Assembly (NCBI GenBank): GCA_963829505.1
Contig: CAWHIL010000003.1
Span: 124,001 to 188,000 of the forward strand
Length of the DNA: 64,000 nt
From: Roseiarcus sp963829505
GTDB taxonomy: Bacteria > Pseudomonadota > Alphaproteobacteria > Rhizobiales > Beijerinckiaceae
Reading direction: 5' to 3'
Below, one piece after another: positions 24,735-33,491 of the stretch; positions within the stretch are counted from its first letter, which is position 1, and every line of letters begins with the position of its first letter. The notes under the pieces were generated by a model. That model was not told where the DNA came from, made no database searches, and saw nothing but the letters and a program-made list of their open reading frames with translations. Position numbers and translations under genes: made by a program.

Positions 24735-25637
24735 GTGGCGCGCCGCTTCCATACGCTTGACGTCTTCACCGACGCGCCGCTGGCGGGCAACCCGCTCGCG
24801 GTGGTGCTCGACTGCGAGGGCCTCGACGGCGGGCGCATGCAGGCAATCGCGCGCGAGTTCAACCTGTCCGAGACCGTCTTCGTCCTCGAGCCGAGGGACC
24901 CCGTCAATACGGCCCGGATCAGGATCTTCACCCCCTTCCGCGAACTGCCGTTCGCCGGCCACCCGACCATCGGCGCGGCGTGCCTGATCGCGGCGACCCG
25001 CGCTCCCGGAGAGCTTGCGGCGCAGGAGCTGCGGCTCGTGCTCGAGGAGGAAGTCGGGGATGTGGTCTGCCATGTTCGCCGCCGCAGCGGACGGACCCTC
25101 GCCGCCGACTTCACCCTGCCGCGCCTTCCTGAGCGCCTCAAAGGGCCGCCGCCTCCGGTCGCCGAGATCGCCACGGGCCTCGGTCTCGACGCCCGAGACA
25201 TCGGTTTCGACCTGCACGAGCCGAGCCTCTTCGACGCCGGCGCCCCGTACCTGTTCGTGCCGGTGCGCTCGCTCGCCGCGATCGCCAAGGCGCGGCCCGG
25301 CGCCGGGATGGGGGGCGCGGACGGCGGACCCGCGACCTTCCTCTACACGCGGGAGGTCGTCGAACCGGACTCCTCCCTTCATGCGCGCATGTTCGCCGGC
25401 GGCTGGGGCATCCCGGAGGATCCGGCGACCGGCAGCGCGGCGGCCGCCTTCGCCGGCGTCGCGCTCGCCTTCGACCGGCCCGCCGACGGCCGCCATGGCC
25501 TGACGATCGAGCAGGGGTTCGAGATGGGACGCCCGAGCCGCATCGTCCTTGGCCTCGACATCGAGGGCGGTCGCCTGCGCTCGGCCTCGATCGGGGGCTC
25601 GGCCGTCATCGTAAGCAGCGGGACGCTCGACCTTTGA
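24735..25637 (+). CDS. PhzF family isomerase/epimerase-like protein
   Basis: The 300 residues are a full-length PhzF-type protein with the diaminopimelate epimerase fold. The N-terminal signature is FHTLDVFTDAPLAGNPLAVV; the catalytic Glu is in NLSETVFVLEP. Other marks are FTPFRELPFAGHPTIGAACL and the C-terminal EDPATGSAAAAFAGV. The start is a GTG. Most PhzF relatives outside phenazine clusters have no known substrate, and no phenazine genes are present here. The stop overlaps the next gene's TTG start, so the two are translationally coupled. Confidence 0.88.
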   Translation: MARRFHTLDVFTDAPLAGNPLAVVLDCEGLDGGRMQAIAREFNLSETVFVLEPRDPVNTARIRIFTPFRELPFAGHPTIGAACLIAATRAPGELAAQELRLVLEEEVGDVVCHVRRRSGRTLAADFTLPRLPERLKGPPPPVAEIATGLGLDARDIGFDLHEPSLFDAGAPYLFVPVRSLAAIAKARPGAGMGGADGGPATFLYTREVVEPDSSLHARMFAGGWGIPEDPATGSAAAAFAGVALAFDRPADGRHGLTIEQGFEMGRPSRIVLGLDIEGGRLRSASIGGSAVIVSSGTLDL

Positions 25638-26353
25638 ACGCGGACCTCGGCGTGCGCGAGGTCGCCGAGCTCGACTTCGTCCTCGAGCCGGGCGGGTGGG
25701 ACTTCGCCGACGCCAGGCGAGATGCGATCGCGGCGCACTGGGAGCGGCTCAGGCAGGCGAAGCCCGCGATGTACAACGGCCGCGTCCTGCTGATGAAGCG
25801 GCGCGAGATCGTGCGCCGCGCCGATGGCGGCCTCAGGCTCGCGGGCGCCTATTTCGAGACCGACTATGCGAGCTTCGTCGCCTGGCGCGACTTCCCCGCC
25901 CCGGGCGACCCGACGGCGAACTGCTTCTCCATGGCGGCGCTCCGATGCGCGGACGGCGCCTTCCTGCTCGGCGAGATGGCCTCCCACACAGTGAACGGCG
26001 GACGGATCTACTTCCCGGCCGGCACGCCCGACCCCTCGGACGTGATCGGCGGCAAGGTCGACCTCGACGCCAGCGCGCGCCGCGAGCTTCTCGAGGAGAC
26101 CCGGATCTCGGCCGACGAGACGGCGGTCGCGCCGGGGTGGGCGGTCGTCGACGCCGGGCGGCTCATCGCCTGCATGAAGCCCATGGCGCTGCCGCTTCAA
26201 GCCGACGAAGCCAAGGCCCGCATCGAGGCCTTCCTCGCCCGCGACCCAAAGGCGGAACTCGCCCGCATGCATATCGTGCGGGATGCGGGCGACCTCGATC
26301 CGGAGCGCACGCCAGGCTTCGTCCTCGCCTATATCCGCTCGGTCCTTGGGTAG
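25634..26353 (+). CDS. Nudix family hydrolase
   Basis: The 239-residue protein carries a Nudix box GGKVDLDASARRELLEETRI (near residue 138), where the RELLEE core binds the metal. The N-terminal ~100 residues (PAMYNGRVLLMKRREIVRR, FETDYASFVAWRDF) are an extra domain found in a subgroup that includes diphosphatases of unknown substrate. The start is a TTG whose first bases overlap the PhzF stop, so coupling decides the start. A strong hairpin follows the stop. Confidence 0.8.
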   Translation: MNADLGVREVAELDFVLEPGGWDFADARRDAIAAHWERLRQAKPAMYNGRVLLMKRREIVRRADGGLRLAGAYFETDYASFVAWRDFPAPGDPTANCFSMAALRCADGAFLLGEMASHTVNGGRIYFPAGTPDPSDVIGGKVDLDASARRELLEETRISADETAVAPGWAVVDAGRLIACMKPMALPLQADEAKARIEAFLARDPKAELARMHIVRDAGDLDPERTPGFVLAYIRSVLG

Positions 26354-26414
26354 AGCGCGCGGCGAAAAAGTGGACGCCGGTTTTTCGCGAAAAGCGCGCG
26401 GAAATAAAGAGGCT

Positions 26415-26452
26415 GGAGCGTTGGGCGATTCGACCGAATCGGCCAACGCTCC
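26415..26452. terminator. Strong hairpin between convergent genes
   Basis: GGAGCGTTGG pairs with CCAACGCTCC around an inner CGATTCG/CGAATCG stem, a 38-base almost perfect hairpin between the Nudix gene and the lipoprotein gene. Its location suits a bidirectional transcript end. The same flank (AAAAAGTGGACGCCGG) looks repeat-derived. Confidence 0.65.
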
Positions 26453-26459
26453 AAAGGCT

Positions 26460-26801
26460 TCAGATGCCGGTCGGATAGCCGTGGCGCCGTTCGGAGGCGG
26501 TGATCATCGCCTTGGCCTCGCCGTCATGGCCGGCGGCGCATGCGGCGTCGGCGGCGGCGATCTCGTGCTGGATCTGAGTGTAGACCGACTTCGCGACGTG
26601 GCCCATCGAGAGGTCGTTGTCCTGCACGGCGCGATAACGGGCGATCGAGGCCTTGCAATCGCCGCCCTCGGGCAACTGGAAGCCCTGGGGGGTGACCGCG
26701 ACCGAGCCGGGCGCCGGCGGGGCGGAGGCCTGCGGCGCGGGCGCGTTGCAGGCCGCGACCCCGAGGGCGGCGAGCGCGGCGAGGGCGAACAATGGCTTCA
26801 T
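26460..26801 (-). CDS. Small lipoprotein
   Basis: The 113-residue protein has a lipoprotein signal peptide with lipobox LGVAAC (Cys18). An Ala/Pro-rich linker follows, then a mature domain (DCKASIARYRAVQDNDLSMGHVAKSVYTQI) with one disulfide-capable Cys pair. It should be attached to the inner leaflet of the outer membrane or to the inner membrane. Function unknown. The gene stands alone. Confidence 0.8.
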   Translation of the reverse strand: MKPLFALAALAALGVAACNAPAPQASAPPAPGSVAVTPQGFQLPEGGDCKASIARYRAVQDNDLSMGHVAKSVYTQIQHEIAAADAACAAGHDGEAKAMITASERRHGYPTGI

Positions 26802-26840
26802 GGAAACGATCCCCGATTCGGATTGCCGCTCAAAGACTCG

Positions 26841-28271
26841 TCAAACCGGCGGACGCGTCAAGGGCGCGGGACTTGGCCTCGCCCCAAGTCTCGCCTCGTC
26901 TCGCCGCCCCTCGCGCCAAGCCGCAGGCAGGGTCAGCCCGGGGCAAGGGCGATCGCCGAACATCGCCGCATGGCTCCAAGCCCCCCGCCGTCGTTCGCCG
27001 AAAAGCGGCGCAGCCCGCGCGCCCGCCGTCTCCGCCGGGCGCGCTGCGTCTTCAACAACGGGTCGTCGTCGATTGACGTCATGGTCCGCGACATCTCTCT
27101 CGAGGGCGCCCGGATCGCGGGCGACGGGCTGATCGCGCTGCCGCCTGAGTTCGCGCTCCTGTTCCTCGACGGAATGGGCGGCTACAAGACCCGCCATGTC
27201 CGCCTCGTCTGGGCGCGCGGCGGCGACGCCGGCGTCGAGTTCGTCGACTGAGGCGCAGCCCGAAGGTCGGGAAATCCCGGCTGAAGATTCAATCTTTTCA
27301 ATGATTTGCGCTGGATTTTTCGGGCGATTGTCGGCGAGGGGCATTCTAGCCTTGTCATGCTCGCGACCGCGGGCATCCAGGTTCCGCTCCTCAAGCGGGG
27401 CGGGCTGCGGCCGGGAGGGCGGATTCCCGGGCGCTGATTCAACCTTTTCAATGATTTGCGCGGGATTTTTCGGGCGATTGTCGCCGTCCTTGTCATGCCC
27501 GTGAACGCGGGCCTCCAGATCCAGCCGCTCGATCGGATGGCTGGTCGGGGCCACTGGACCGCCGTTTGCTCGGGGGCGCCAGTCGCGGGGGCGGCGCCCG
27601 CCCGGAGTGAGGGGATCGGGCAGCGGCCGGGCGGGCGGATTCCCGGGCGCGGATTCAATTTTCTCAATGGCTTGCGCAGCAATTTCCGGGCGATTGTCAC
27701 CGTGTTCGTCATGCTCGCGAATACGCGCATCCAGATTCACGGCGGCCGGCCGGGTCTGACCAGGTTGGCTCTCCATAATAGATGCAGATAAATAATTATA
27801 ATCATATAATTTTGGCGCGAAGCTCGTCTGACGGATGAATGCCCCGGTCTCGATGCGGGCCGTGGCGTAAGCCTCATCGCGCGGAACCTCGGAGCGGCGG
27901 CGCGCGGCGTGGACGAAGCCGTGGTAACGGTCAAGTTCACGCACGATCCGGACGACCCGGTCGACCGCCCTCAGGTTCATGTCGGTCATGGCGCTGAAGG
28001 CGACTAGCAAGGCCTCGTTGAGGCGGCTGACCTGGATGGCGGCGAATTCCCGTGGCGCGGCGGGCATTCGACGGGAGAGGATCTCCCGGACGATAGCGTG
28101 CATTCGCTTCTCGCCGACCCCGATCCGGGCCGCGATCTCGGCAACCCCGACGCCTCGGTTGAGGTAATCAACGACGACTTGCTCGCGTTTGAATTTGGCG
28201 AGGCGCGCCGCGCGGGGGTCGGCGGCCGGGGACTTCGGGGCATCGTGGGCGGCTTCGGGGGACAGCGGCAT
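26841..28271 (-). CDS. Hypothetical protein with helix-turn-helix region and in-frame repeat peptides
   Basis: The N-terminal ~110 residues look like a real domain: KREQVVVDYLNRGVGVAEIA then ARIGVGEKRMHAIVREIL is a helix-turn-helix, followed by a helical FAAIQVSRLNEALLVAFSAM. The middle has three repeats of the pattern LDAR...EHD...DNRPEIAAQAIEKIESAPG, encoded by composite repeat DNA (27286-27735). The last ~140 residues lie opposite the PilZ gene and may be chance open frame. The frame is open throughout at 476 residues. The N-terminal domain seems reliable; where the natural protein ends is unclear. The start has a good family-like MPLSPEA opening and a weak ribosome site. Confidence 0.55.
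   Translation of the reverse strand: MPLSPEAAHDAPKSPAADPRAARLAKFKREQVVVDYLNRGVGVAEIAARIGVGEKRMHAIVREILSRRMPAAPREFAAIQVSRLNEALLVAFSAMTDMNLRAVDRVVRIVRELDRYHGFVHAARRRSEVPRDEAYATARIETGAFIRQTSFAPKLYDYNYLSASIMESQPGQTRPAAVNLDARIREHDEHGDNRPEIAAQAIEKIESAPGNPPARPLPDPLTPGGRRPRDWRPRANGGPVAPTSHPIERLDLEARVHGHDKDGDNRPKNPAQIIEKVESAPGNPPSRPQPAPLEERNLDARGREHDKARMPLADNRPKNPAQIIEKIESSAGISRPSGCASVDELDAGVAAARPDEADMAGLVAAHSVEEQERELRRQRDQPVARDPGALERDVADHDVNRRRPVVEDAARPAETAGARAAPLFGERRRGAWSHAAMFGDRPCPGLTLPAAWREGRRDEARLGARPSPAPLTRPPV
26970..27251 (+). CDS. PilZ domain protein
   Basis: The 93-residue protein has the c-di-GMP binding features of PilZ: an Arg-rich N-terminal loop (EKRRSPRARRLRRARC), then VRDISLEGARIAGDGL, equivalent to the D-x-S-x-x-G motif. 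Beta strands follow, ending TRHVRLVWARGGDAGVEFVD. Its small size indicates a stand-alone PilZ domain. The ATG was placed before the Arg-rich loop. A long open frame runs opposite it; the PilZ motifs make this strand the likelier coding one. Confidence 0.75.
   Translation: MAPSPPPSFAEKRRSPRARRLRRARCVFNNGSSSIDVMVRDISLEGARIAGDGLIALPPEFALLFLDGMGGYKTRHVRLVWARGGDAGVEFVD
27286..27735 (-). repeat. Three composite repeat units sharing the 47-bp core of the 6-kb array
   Basis: On the minus strand, 47-bp cores occupy 27286-27332, 27436-27482 and 27652-27698. They read GACAATCGCCCGAAAAATCC and end GAAAAGATTGAATC, matching the cores at 5.9-6.5 kb. Each is preceded by a palindrome of the type CTGGATGCCCGCGGTCGCG. 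All three are read in one frame of the overlapping hypothetical gene. Confidence 0.85.
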
Positions 28272-28395
28272 GGGAACGCTCTTGTTCGGATAAAGAGAAA
28301 TATAGAGCGCTCAGATTGGTATTGCAAGAAATATCTTCCGAGGCGGGGCTTTGCGCTGCGTTCGGACAGCCGCTAACGGCCATGCCGTAGGCTCC

Positions 28396-28545
28396 CGGTC
28401 GTCATCGCGAGCGTGAGCGAAGCGATCCGGAGGCCATTGCGCCAGGCTTCGGGACCCTCCTCCGCGCAGGAATCCGCCGGTGGTGGTCGGAGGCGGCGCG
28501 TGCATATGGATCGCCACGTCGCTCCGCTCCTCGCGAAGACGGGCC
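28396..28545. repeat. Inverted repeat, GTCATCGCGAGCG family (copy 1)
   Basis: The arms CGTCATCGCGAGCGTGAGCG and ATCGCCACGTCGCTCCGCTC face each other across about 90 bp. A shorter copy of the family lies at 55.7 kb. No gene is visible in the 320-bp gap holding it. Confidence 0.7.
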
Positions 28546-28594
28546 CCCCGCCTCGGCAGATACTCCCGACTCCCAAATTCGCCGACGCGGCCTC

Positions 28595-29512
28595 TCACGG
28601 CGCATAGGCGGCTTCCGCCTCCTCCCGCAGAACTTTCGTGAACCATTGCAGCGCCGGGTCCGCGGCGCGCAGCCGCGTCATGACCGCGGTCATGTCGAGG
28701 GTGTCGTCGAACGGCGGGGGTTTCAGGACGAGATCAAGGCTTTCCGCAAAGCGCCCGGCGAAGGCGGCCGAGATGGTGGTGACCAGGTCGCTTGCGGCGA
28801 CCGCCGCGACAGTCGCCATGAAATGCGGGGTGACGAGGCCGATCCGCCGTTCGACGCCGGCGGCGCCGAGGCGCGCGTCGATCTCCGACAATCCGTCGCC
28901 GAAGAAGGACACGGTCGCATGGCGGACGCGCCCGTAGTCGGCGATCGTCCAGGCGCGGTTCGCCGCCGGGTGGCCGCGGCGCATGACGAGCGCGAGACGG
29001 TCGCGGGCGAGCGCGATGCTGACGGCGCCCGGCGGCAGCGGGGTCGCGGCGGTCGCGAAGCAGAGGTCGACCTCGCCAAGCTCCATCCGGCTCATGATGT
29101 CGCGCCCGACCGTCGAGACGACGAGATCGACGCCGGGCGCCTCGCGCTCGAGGCGGGCGACGAGGCGTGGCGCGATGAGGATCGACTGCGCGTCGGCCGC
29201 GGCCAGCCGGATCGTCCGCCTGATGAGCGCCGGGTCGAGGGCGGGCGCGCGGAAGACGCCGCGCAGCGCCTCGAGCGCCGCGGCGGCCTTGGGGAGAAGC
29301 GCTTCCGCCGCAGGCGTCGGCGCGAGGCCGGCGCCGGCGCGGACCAGCAGCGGATCGCCGAAGAGATCGCGCAGCCGGGCCAGCGCCCGGCTCATCGCCG
29401 GCTGGCTCAGGCCCACCTCCGCCGCCGCGCGCGTGACGTTGCGGCGCCTGAGAAGCGCCTCGAGCGCCGGCAGGAGATTGAGGTCGAGGCCGGCTAAATT
29501 CACTTCACGCAT
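28595..29512 (-). CDS. LysR-family transcriptional regulator
   Basis: The 305-residue protein has the LysR winged helix at residues 8-65 (LDLNLLPALEALLRRRNVTR, AAAEVGLSQPAMSRALARLR). An effector domain of the NodD/SyrM-like subgroup follows (RTIRLAAADAQSILIAPRLV; STVGRDIMSRMELGEVDLCF). It is divergent from the NAD-epimerase gene, the usual LysR arrangement, so that gene is the probable target. An AT-rich stretch with imperfect symmetry (29519-29544, centred on ATGCAT) lies next to its start codon and is a candidate operator. Confidence 0.92.
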   Translation of the reverse strand: MREVNLAGLDLNLLPALEALLRRRNVTRAAAEVGLSQPAMSRALARLRDLFGDPLLVRAGAGLAPTPAAEALLPKAAAALEALRGVFRAPALDPALIRRTIRLAAADAQSILIAPRLVARLEREAPGVDLVVSTVGRDIMSRMELGEVDLCFATAATPLPPGAVSIALARDRLALVMRRGHPAANRAWTIADYGRVRHATVSFFGDGLSEIDARLGAAGVERRIGLVTPHFMATVAAVAASDLVTTISAAFAGRFAESLDLVLKPPPFDDTLDMTAVMTRLRAADPALQWFTKVLREEAEAAYAP

Positions 29513-29593
29513 GATAAGGATATAAACTATGCATTTCTGATATGATCAAGGGGAGGCTACATTCGGCGTCGTTCTCAATGCGGCGGGGTCAGT

Positions 29594-29716
29594 TGCGTCC
29601 CTTCTCCCCGTGCAACGGGGAGAAGGTCAGGATGAGGGGCTTGGCGAGGACGCGCGGCCAGTCCCCCGGCCCCTCACCCCGGCCCTCTCCCCGCAAGCGG
29701 GGCGAGGGGGCAGACG
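29594..29716. repeat. Palindromic repeats between lysR and the epimerase gene
   Basis: Two hairpins, CCTTCTCCCCGTGCAACGGG with GGAGAAGG, and CCCTCTCCCCGCAAGCGGGG, with CCCTCACCCCGG before the second, fill most of the divergent intergenic region. The second is the same family as the insert within dnaE2. Confidence 0.8.
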
Positions 29717-29738
29717 GCGCCTTTGAAGGAGGTTCGGG

Positions 29739-30689
29739 ATGAGCGGCGAAATCGTGATTTTCGGCTATGGACCGACCGGACGGGCGACCGCCGAGCGCCT
29801 TCTGGCTCAGGGTCGGGAGGTCGTGATTGCGCAGCGCCATGCGCCGGCGAGCCTGCCGAAGGGGGCGCGCTTCGTCAGCGTCGACGCGCTCGACCGGGAC
29901 GCCGTCGTCAGGGCGGCGGGCGAGGGCGATCAGTTCGTCGTCGCCATCGGCTTCGAGTACCGCGGCGAGGTGTGGCGCAAATCCTGGCCCGTCGCGATGG
30001 GCAATTTTATCGCCGCCTGCGAAACGACCGGAGCGCGCGCCGTGTTCATCGACAACCTCTACATGTACGGGCCGCAGACGGCGCCCCTGGTCGAGACGAC
30101 GCCTCTGACGGATTTTGGCGTGAAGCCAGCCGTCCGCGCCGAGGCGACGCGCATGTGGATGGAGTCGTCGGCCGCGGGACGGGCGCGGATCGCGGCCTTG
30201 CGCGGGCCCGACTTCTACGGTCCGGGCGTGGGTTTGAGCTACCTCGGCGACCTGTCGATCGGGGCGATGGCCGAGGGCAGGGCGGCGACGGTCATCGGTT
30301 CGCCCGACATGCCGCACGACTACGCCTATGTCCCCGACATCGCCCGCGCGGCCGTGTCGCTCCTGGAGGCGCCCGATTCCGCCTTCGGCCAGGCGTGGCA
30401 CGTCCCGTGCGCGCCGATCCGGACGATGCGCCAGATTTTGCAGATGGCGGCGGACACGCTCGGGCGGCCCCTGCGGCTGCGCGTCGTGCCGGAATTCCTG
30501 CTTGGCGCGATGGGCCTCTTCGCCCCGATCGTCCGCGAGCGCAAGGAAATGGGTTTCACCTTTGACCGGCCGTATCGGGTGAACGCCGACAAGTTCGCCC
30601 GCGCCTTCTGGTCCGACCCGACGCCGTTCGAGGAGGGCGTGGCGAAGACGGCGGCGGCCTTCCGCGACGCGGCGAAGCGCGCGGCGTGA
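29739..30689 (+). CDS. NAD-dependent epimerase/dehydratase family protein
   Basis: An extended short-chain dehydrogenase of 316 residues. It begins with a Rossmann motif variant IVIFGYGPTGRATAERLL (GxGxxG). A Tyr and Lys catalytic pair is not clear: the YMYG region reads FIDNLYMYGPQTAP with no downstream YxxxK, so the chemistry may be non-standard. The C-terminal part (HDYAYVPDIARAAVSLLEAP) is typical of the NAD-epimerase family. The divergent LysR gene probably regulates it. GGAGG lies before the ATG. Confidence 0.82.
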   Translation: MSGEIVIFGYGPTGRATAERLLAQGREVVIAQRHAPASLPKGARFVSVDALDRDAVVRAAGEGDQFVVAIGFEYRGEVWRKSWPVAMGNFIAACETTGARAVFIDNLYMYGPQTAPLVETTPLTDFGVKPAVRAEATRMWMESSAAGRARIAALRGPDFYGPGVGLSYLGDLSIGAMAEGRAATVIGSPDMPHDYAYVPDIARAAVSLLEAPDSAFGQAWHVPCAPIRTMRQILQMAADTLGRPLRLRVVPEFLLGAMGLFAPIVRERKEMGFTFDRPYRVNADKFARAFWSDPTPFEEGVAKTAAAFRDAAKRAA

Positions 30690-30700
30690 AGCTGCGCTCC

Positions 30701-30905
30701 TCTTCTCCGCGAAGCGGGGAAGAGCCTGTGGCCGGGCTCCGACCCGGCCGTGGCGGCCGAAGGCCGACGGATGGGGTGTGGCGTGCAACGAGCCTCCGGC
30801 GCCGTGTTGCTGCGAGCGTTCGTGCAAGCCGGCTTTCCGAGCCCCACGGCCCACACCCCATCCGACCGCTTCGCGGCCACCTTCCCCAGCAAGCTGGAGA
30901 AGGGG
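30701..30905. repeat. ~200-bp MITE-like inverted repeat (copy 1)
   Basis: Arms TGGCGGCCGAAGGCCGACGG...ATGGGGTGTGG and CCACACCCCATCCGACCGC...GCGGCCACC face each other. The outer ends carry CTTCCCC/GGGGAAG hairpins. The centre shares TTGCACGAACGCTCGCAGC (reverse) with the copy at 59.3 kb, which lies in the opposite orientation. No gene is visible in this 316-bp gap. Confidence 0.8.
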
Positions 30906-31005
30906 GTTCCGCGCTTATCCCGGGTGACAACGGCGGCGGCAACGCTTAAACGCGGGCGCTTCAGAAGGCGCATTTGCAACCGATCGACGACGGGAACACG
31001 GGAAC

Positions 31006-33286
31006 ATGAAAGCCGACGGGACGGGCAAGCGGCCCTCGATCACCGACCGCGAGGCGCTGCAATTCCATTCCCGGGGGCGGCCGGGCAAGCTCGAGATCAC
31101 GCCGACGAAGCCGATGGCGACGGCGCGCGACCTGTCGCTCGCCTATTCGCCGGGCGTCGCCGTTCCGGTCAAGGCGATCGCCGCCGATCCGACGACCGTC
31201 TACGATTATACCGCGCGCGGCAACATGGTCGCCGTGATCACCAACGGAACCGCGATCCTCGGCCTCGGCAACCTCGGGGCGCTGGCGTCGAAGCCGGTGA
31301 TGGAAGGCAAGGCGGTGCTGTTCAAGCGCTTCGCCGACGTCGATTCGATCGATCTCGAGGTCGATACCCAGGACCCGGACGCGTTCATCAACGCGGTCAA
31401 GTATCTTGGTCCGTCGTTCGGCGGCATCAATCTCGAGGACATCAAGGCGCCGGAGTGCTTCTACATCGAGGAGCGCCTGCGCGAGACGATGGACATCCCC
31501 GTCTTTCACGACGATCAGCACGGCACCGCCATCATCGCCGCCGCCGGCATGATGAACGCCATGCATCTGACGGGCCGCGACATTCGCAAGACCCGAACTC
31601 GTGTGCAACGGCGCGGGCGCGGCCGGCATCGCCTGTCTCGACCTAATCGTCGCGATGGGCTTCGAGCCGCGGAACGTGCTGCTCTGCGACACCAAGGGGG
31701 TCGTCTATCGCGGCCGCCACGAGGGCATGAACCAGTGGAAGTCGGCGCACGCCGTCGAGACGCCGCTGCGCACGCTCGAAGAGGCGATGAAGGGGGCGGA
31801 CATCTTCTTCGGCCTCTCCGCCAAGGGGGCGCTGACGGCCGAGATGGTCAAGTCGATGGCGCCCGAGCCGATCATCTTCGCCATGGCCAATCCCGATCCC
31901 GAGATCACGCCGGAAGAGGTGCGCAAGGTCCGCAACGACGCGATCGTCGCGACCGGCCGCTCCGACTATCCGAACCAGGTCAACAACGTGCTGGGCTTCC
32001 CCTACATCTTCCGCGGCGCCCTCGACGTGCGCGCCAAGACCATCAACATGGAGATGAAGATCGCCGCAGCAAAGGCGCTCGCCGAACTGGCGCGCGAGGA
32101 CGTGCCGGACGAGGTGGCCTCGGCCTACCGCGCGTCCCGACCGCGCTTCGGCAAGGACTACATCATTCCGGTTCCCTTCGACCCGCGCCTTATCCAGCTC
32201 ATTCCGGTCGCGGTGGCGAAGGCCGCGATGGAGTCGGGCGTCGCGCGGCGCCCGATCGTCGATCTCTCGGCCTACAAGGCCCAGCTCTCCGCGAGGCGCG
32301 ATCCGATCGCGGGCGTCCTGCAACGCATCATCGATCGGGTGCGCCGCACGCCAAGGCGGGTCGTGTTCGCGGAAGGGGAGGAGGAGCAGGTCATCCGCGC
32401 CGCCTATTCGTTCGTCAATCAGGGGCTCGGCACGGCGATCCTGGTCGGCCGCGAGGAACTGGTGCTGGAGACGGCGAAGGCCGCCGGGCTCGACCTGGCC
32501 GACAAGGGCATCGAGATCCACAACGCGCGCCTCTCGCACCGCAACGCCCGCTACGCCCAGCTCCTCTACGAGAAGCTGCAGCGCAAGGGCTATCTCCTCA
32601 GGGACTGCCAGCGGCTGATCAACCAGGACCGCAACCATTTCGCGGCCTCGATGGTCGCCGAGGGCGACGCCGACGCCATGGTCACCGGCGTCACCCGCAA
32701 CTTCTCGATCGCTCTCGAAGAGGTGCGGCGCGTGATCGACGACCGCCCGGGCCACCGCGTGGTCGGCGTCTCGATCATCATTTCGCACGGGGCGCCGATC
32801 CTCGTCGCCGACACGTCCATCACCGAGATGCCGGGGCCGGAGGATCTGGCCGAGATCGCCATCGAGGCGGCGGGTGTGGCGCGCCGGATGGGCTACGAGC
32901 CGCGGGTCGCGCTGCTCGCCTACTCCAACTTCGGCCATCCGGTCGGCGAGCGCGCGTCGACGGTCCAGGAGGCGGTGCGCATTCTCGATTCGCGGAAGGT
33001 GGACTTCGAGTACGACGGCGAGATGGGCGCCGATGTCGCCCTCAACCGCGAGCACATGGCCGCCTATCCTTTCATGCGGCTGAAGGAGACGGCGAACGTG
33101 CTCGTCATGCCGGCGTTCCATTCGGCCGCGATCTCGACCCGGATGCTGCAGGAGCTCGGCGGGGCGACCGTGCTCGGGCCGCTGATCGTCGGCCTCGAGA
33201 AGTCGGTGCAGATCGTCTCGCTCGGCGCCAAGGATTCCGACATCGTCAACATGGCGACGCTGGCGAGCTTCAACATCGGCGGCTGA
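31006..33286 (+). pseudogene. maeB: NADP-dependent malic enzyme with phosphotransacetylase-like domain, one-base frameshift
   Basis: The enzyme decarboxylates malate to pyruvate with NADP reduction. The N-terminal catalytic domain (LEITPTKPMATARDLSLAYS, PVFHDDQHGTAIIAAAGMMN) breaks after TGRDIRKT. The next segment, VCNGAGAAGIACLDLIVAMG with the NADP-binding GAGAAG, is one frame over. Dropping one C from the CCC run at 31592-31594 gives KTELVCNGAG and a 759-residue protein, the normal MaeB length. The C-terminal ~320 residues are the non-catalytic phosphate acetyltransferase-like domain, ending NMATLASFNIGG. Because the rest is undamaged, a base-calling error is likely. The gene stands alone, with repeat-rich gaps on both sides. 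Confidence 0.93.
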
Positions 33287-33317
33287 GGGGGGCTTGCGAC
33301 GAGGCGGCGGATTCAGG

Positions 33318-33478
33318 GTCCCCTCCCCCCTTGTGGGGGAGGGACAGGGCGGGGGGTCACGCCGACCTCGGGGATGAGGCGATCCTCCTGAAATGTGGGC
33401 GTGCTTTCACCTCAGCGGCAACCTACGGTGAGACCCCCCTCCTCAATCCTCCCCCACAAGGGGGGAGGAGGATTTCGA
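33318..33478. repeat. Inverted repeat element, CCCCTTGTGGGGGAGG family
   Basis: Facing arms CCCCCTTGTGGGGGAGGGAC and CCTCCCCCACAAGGGGGGAG lie about 110 bp apart, between maeB and the glycosyltransferase. The element matches the pair at 2.53-2.66 kb, including GGGGGGTCACGC beside the left arm. Confidence 0.82.
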
Positions 33479-33491
33479 GCGTGCTTCGGAC

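Noticed and set aside
24735..25637. Phenazine biosynthesis cluster
   Set aside because: A PhzF homologue alone is not evidence; none of the other phz genes are nearby and the family is broadly distributed.
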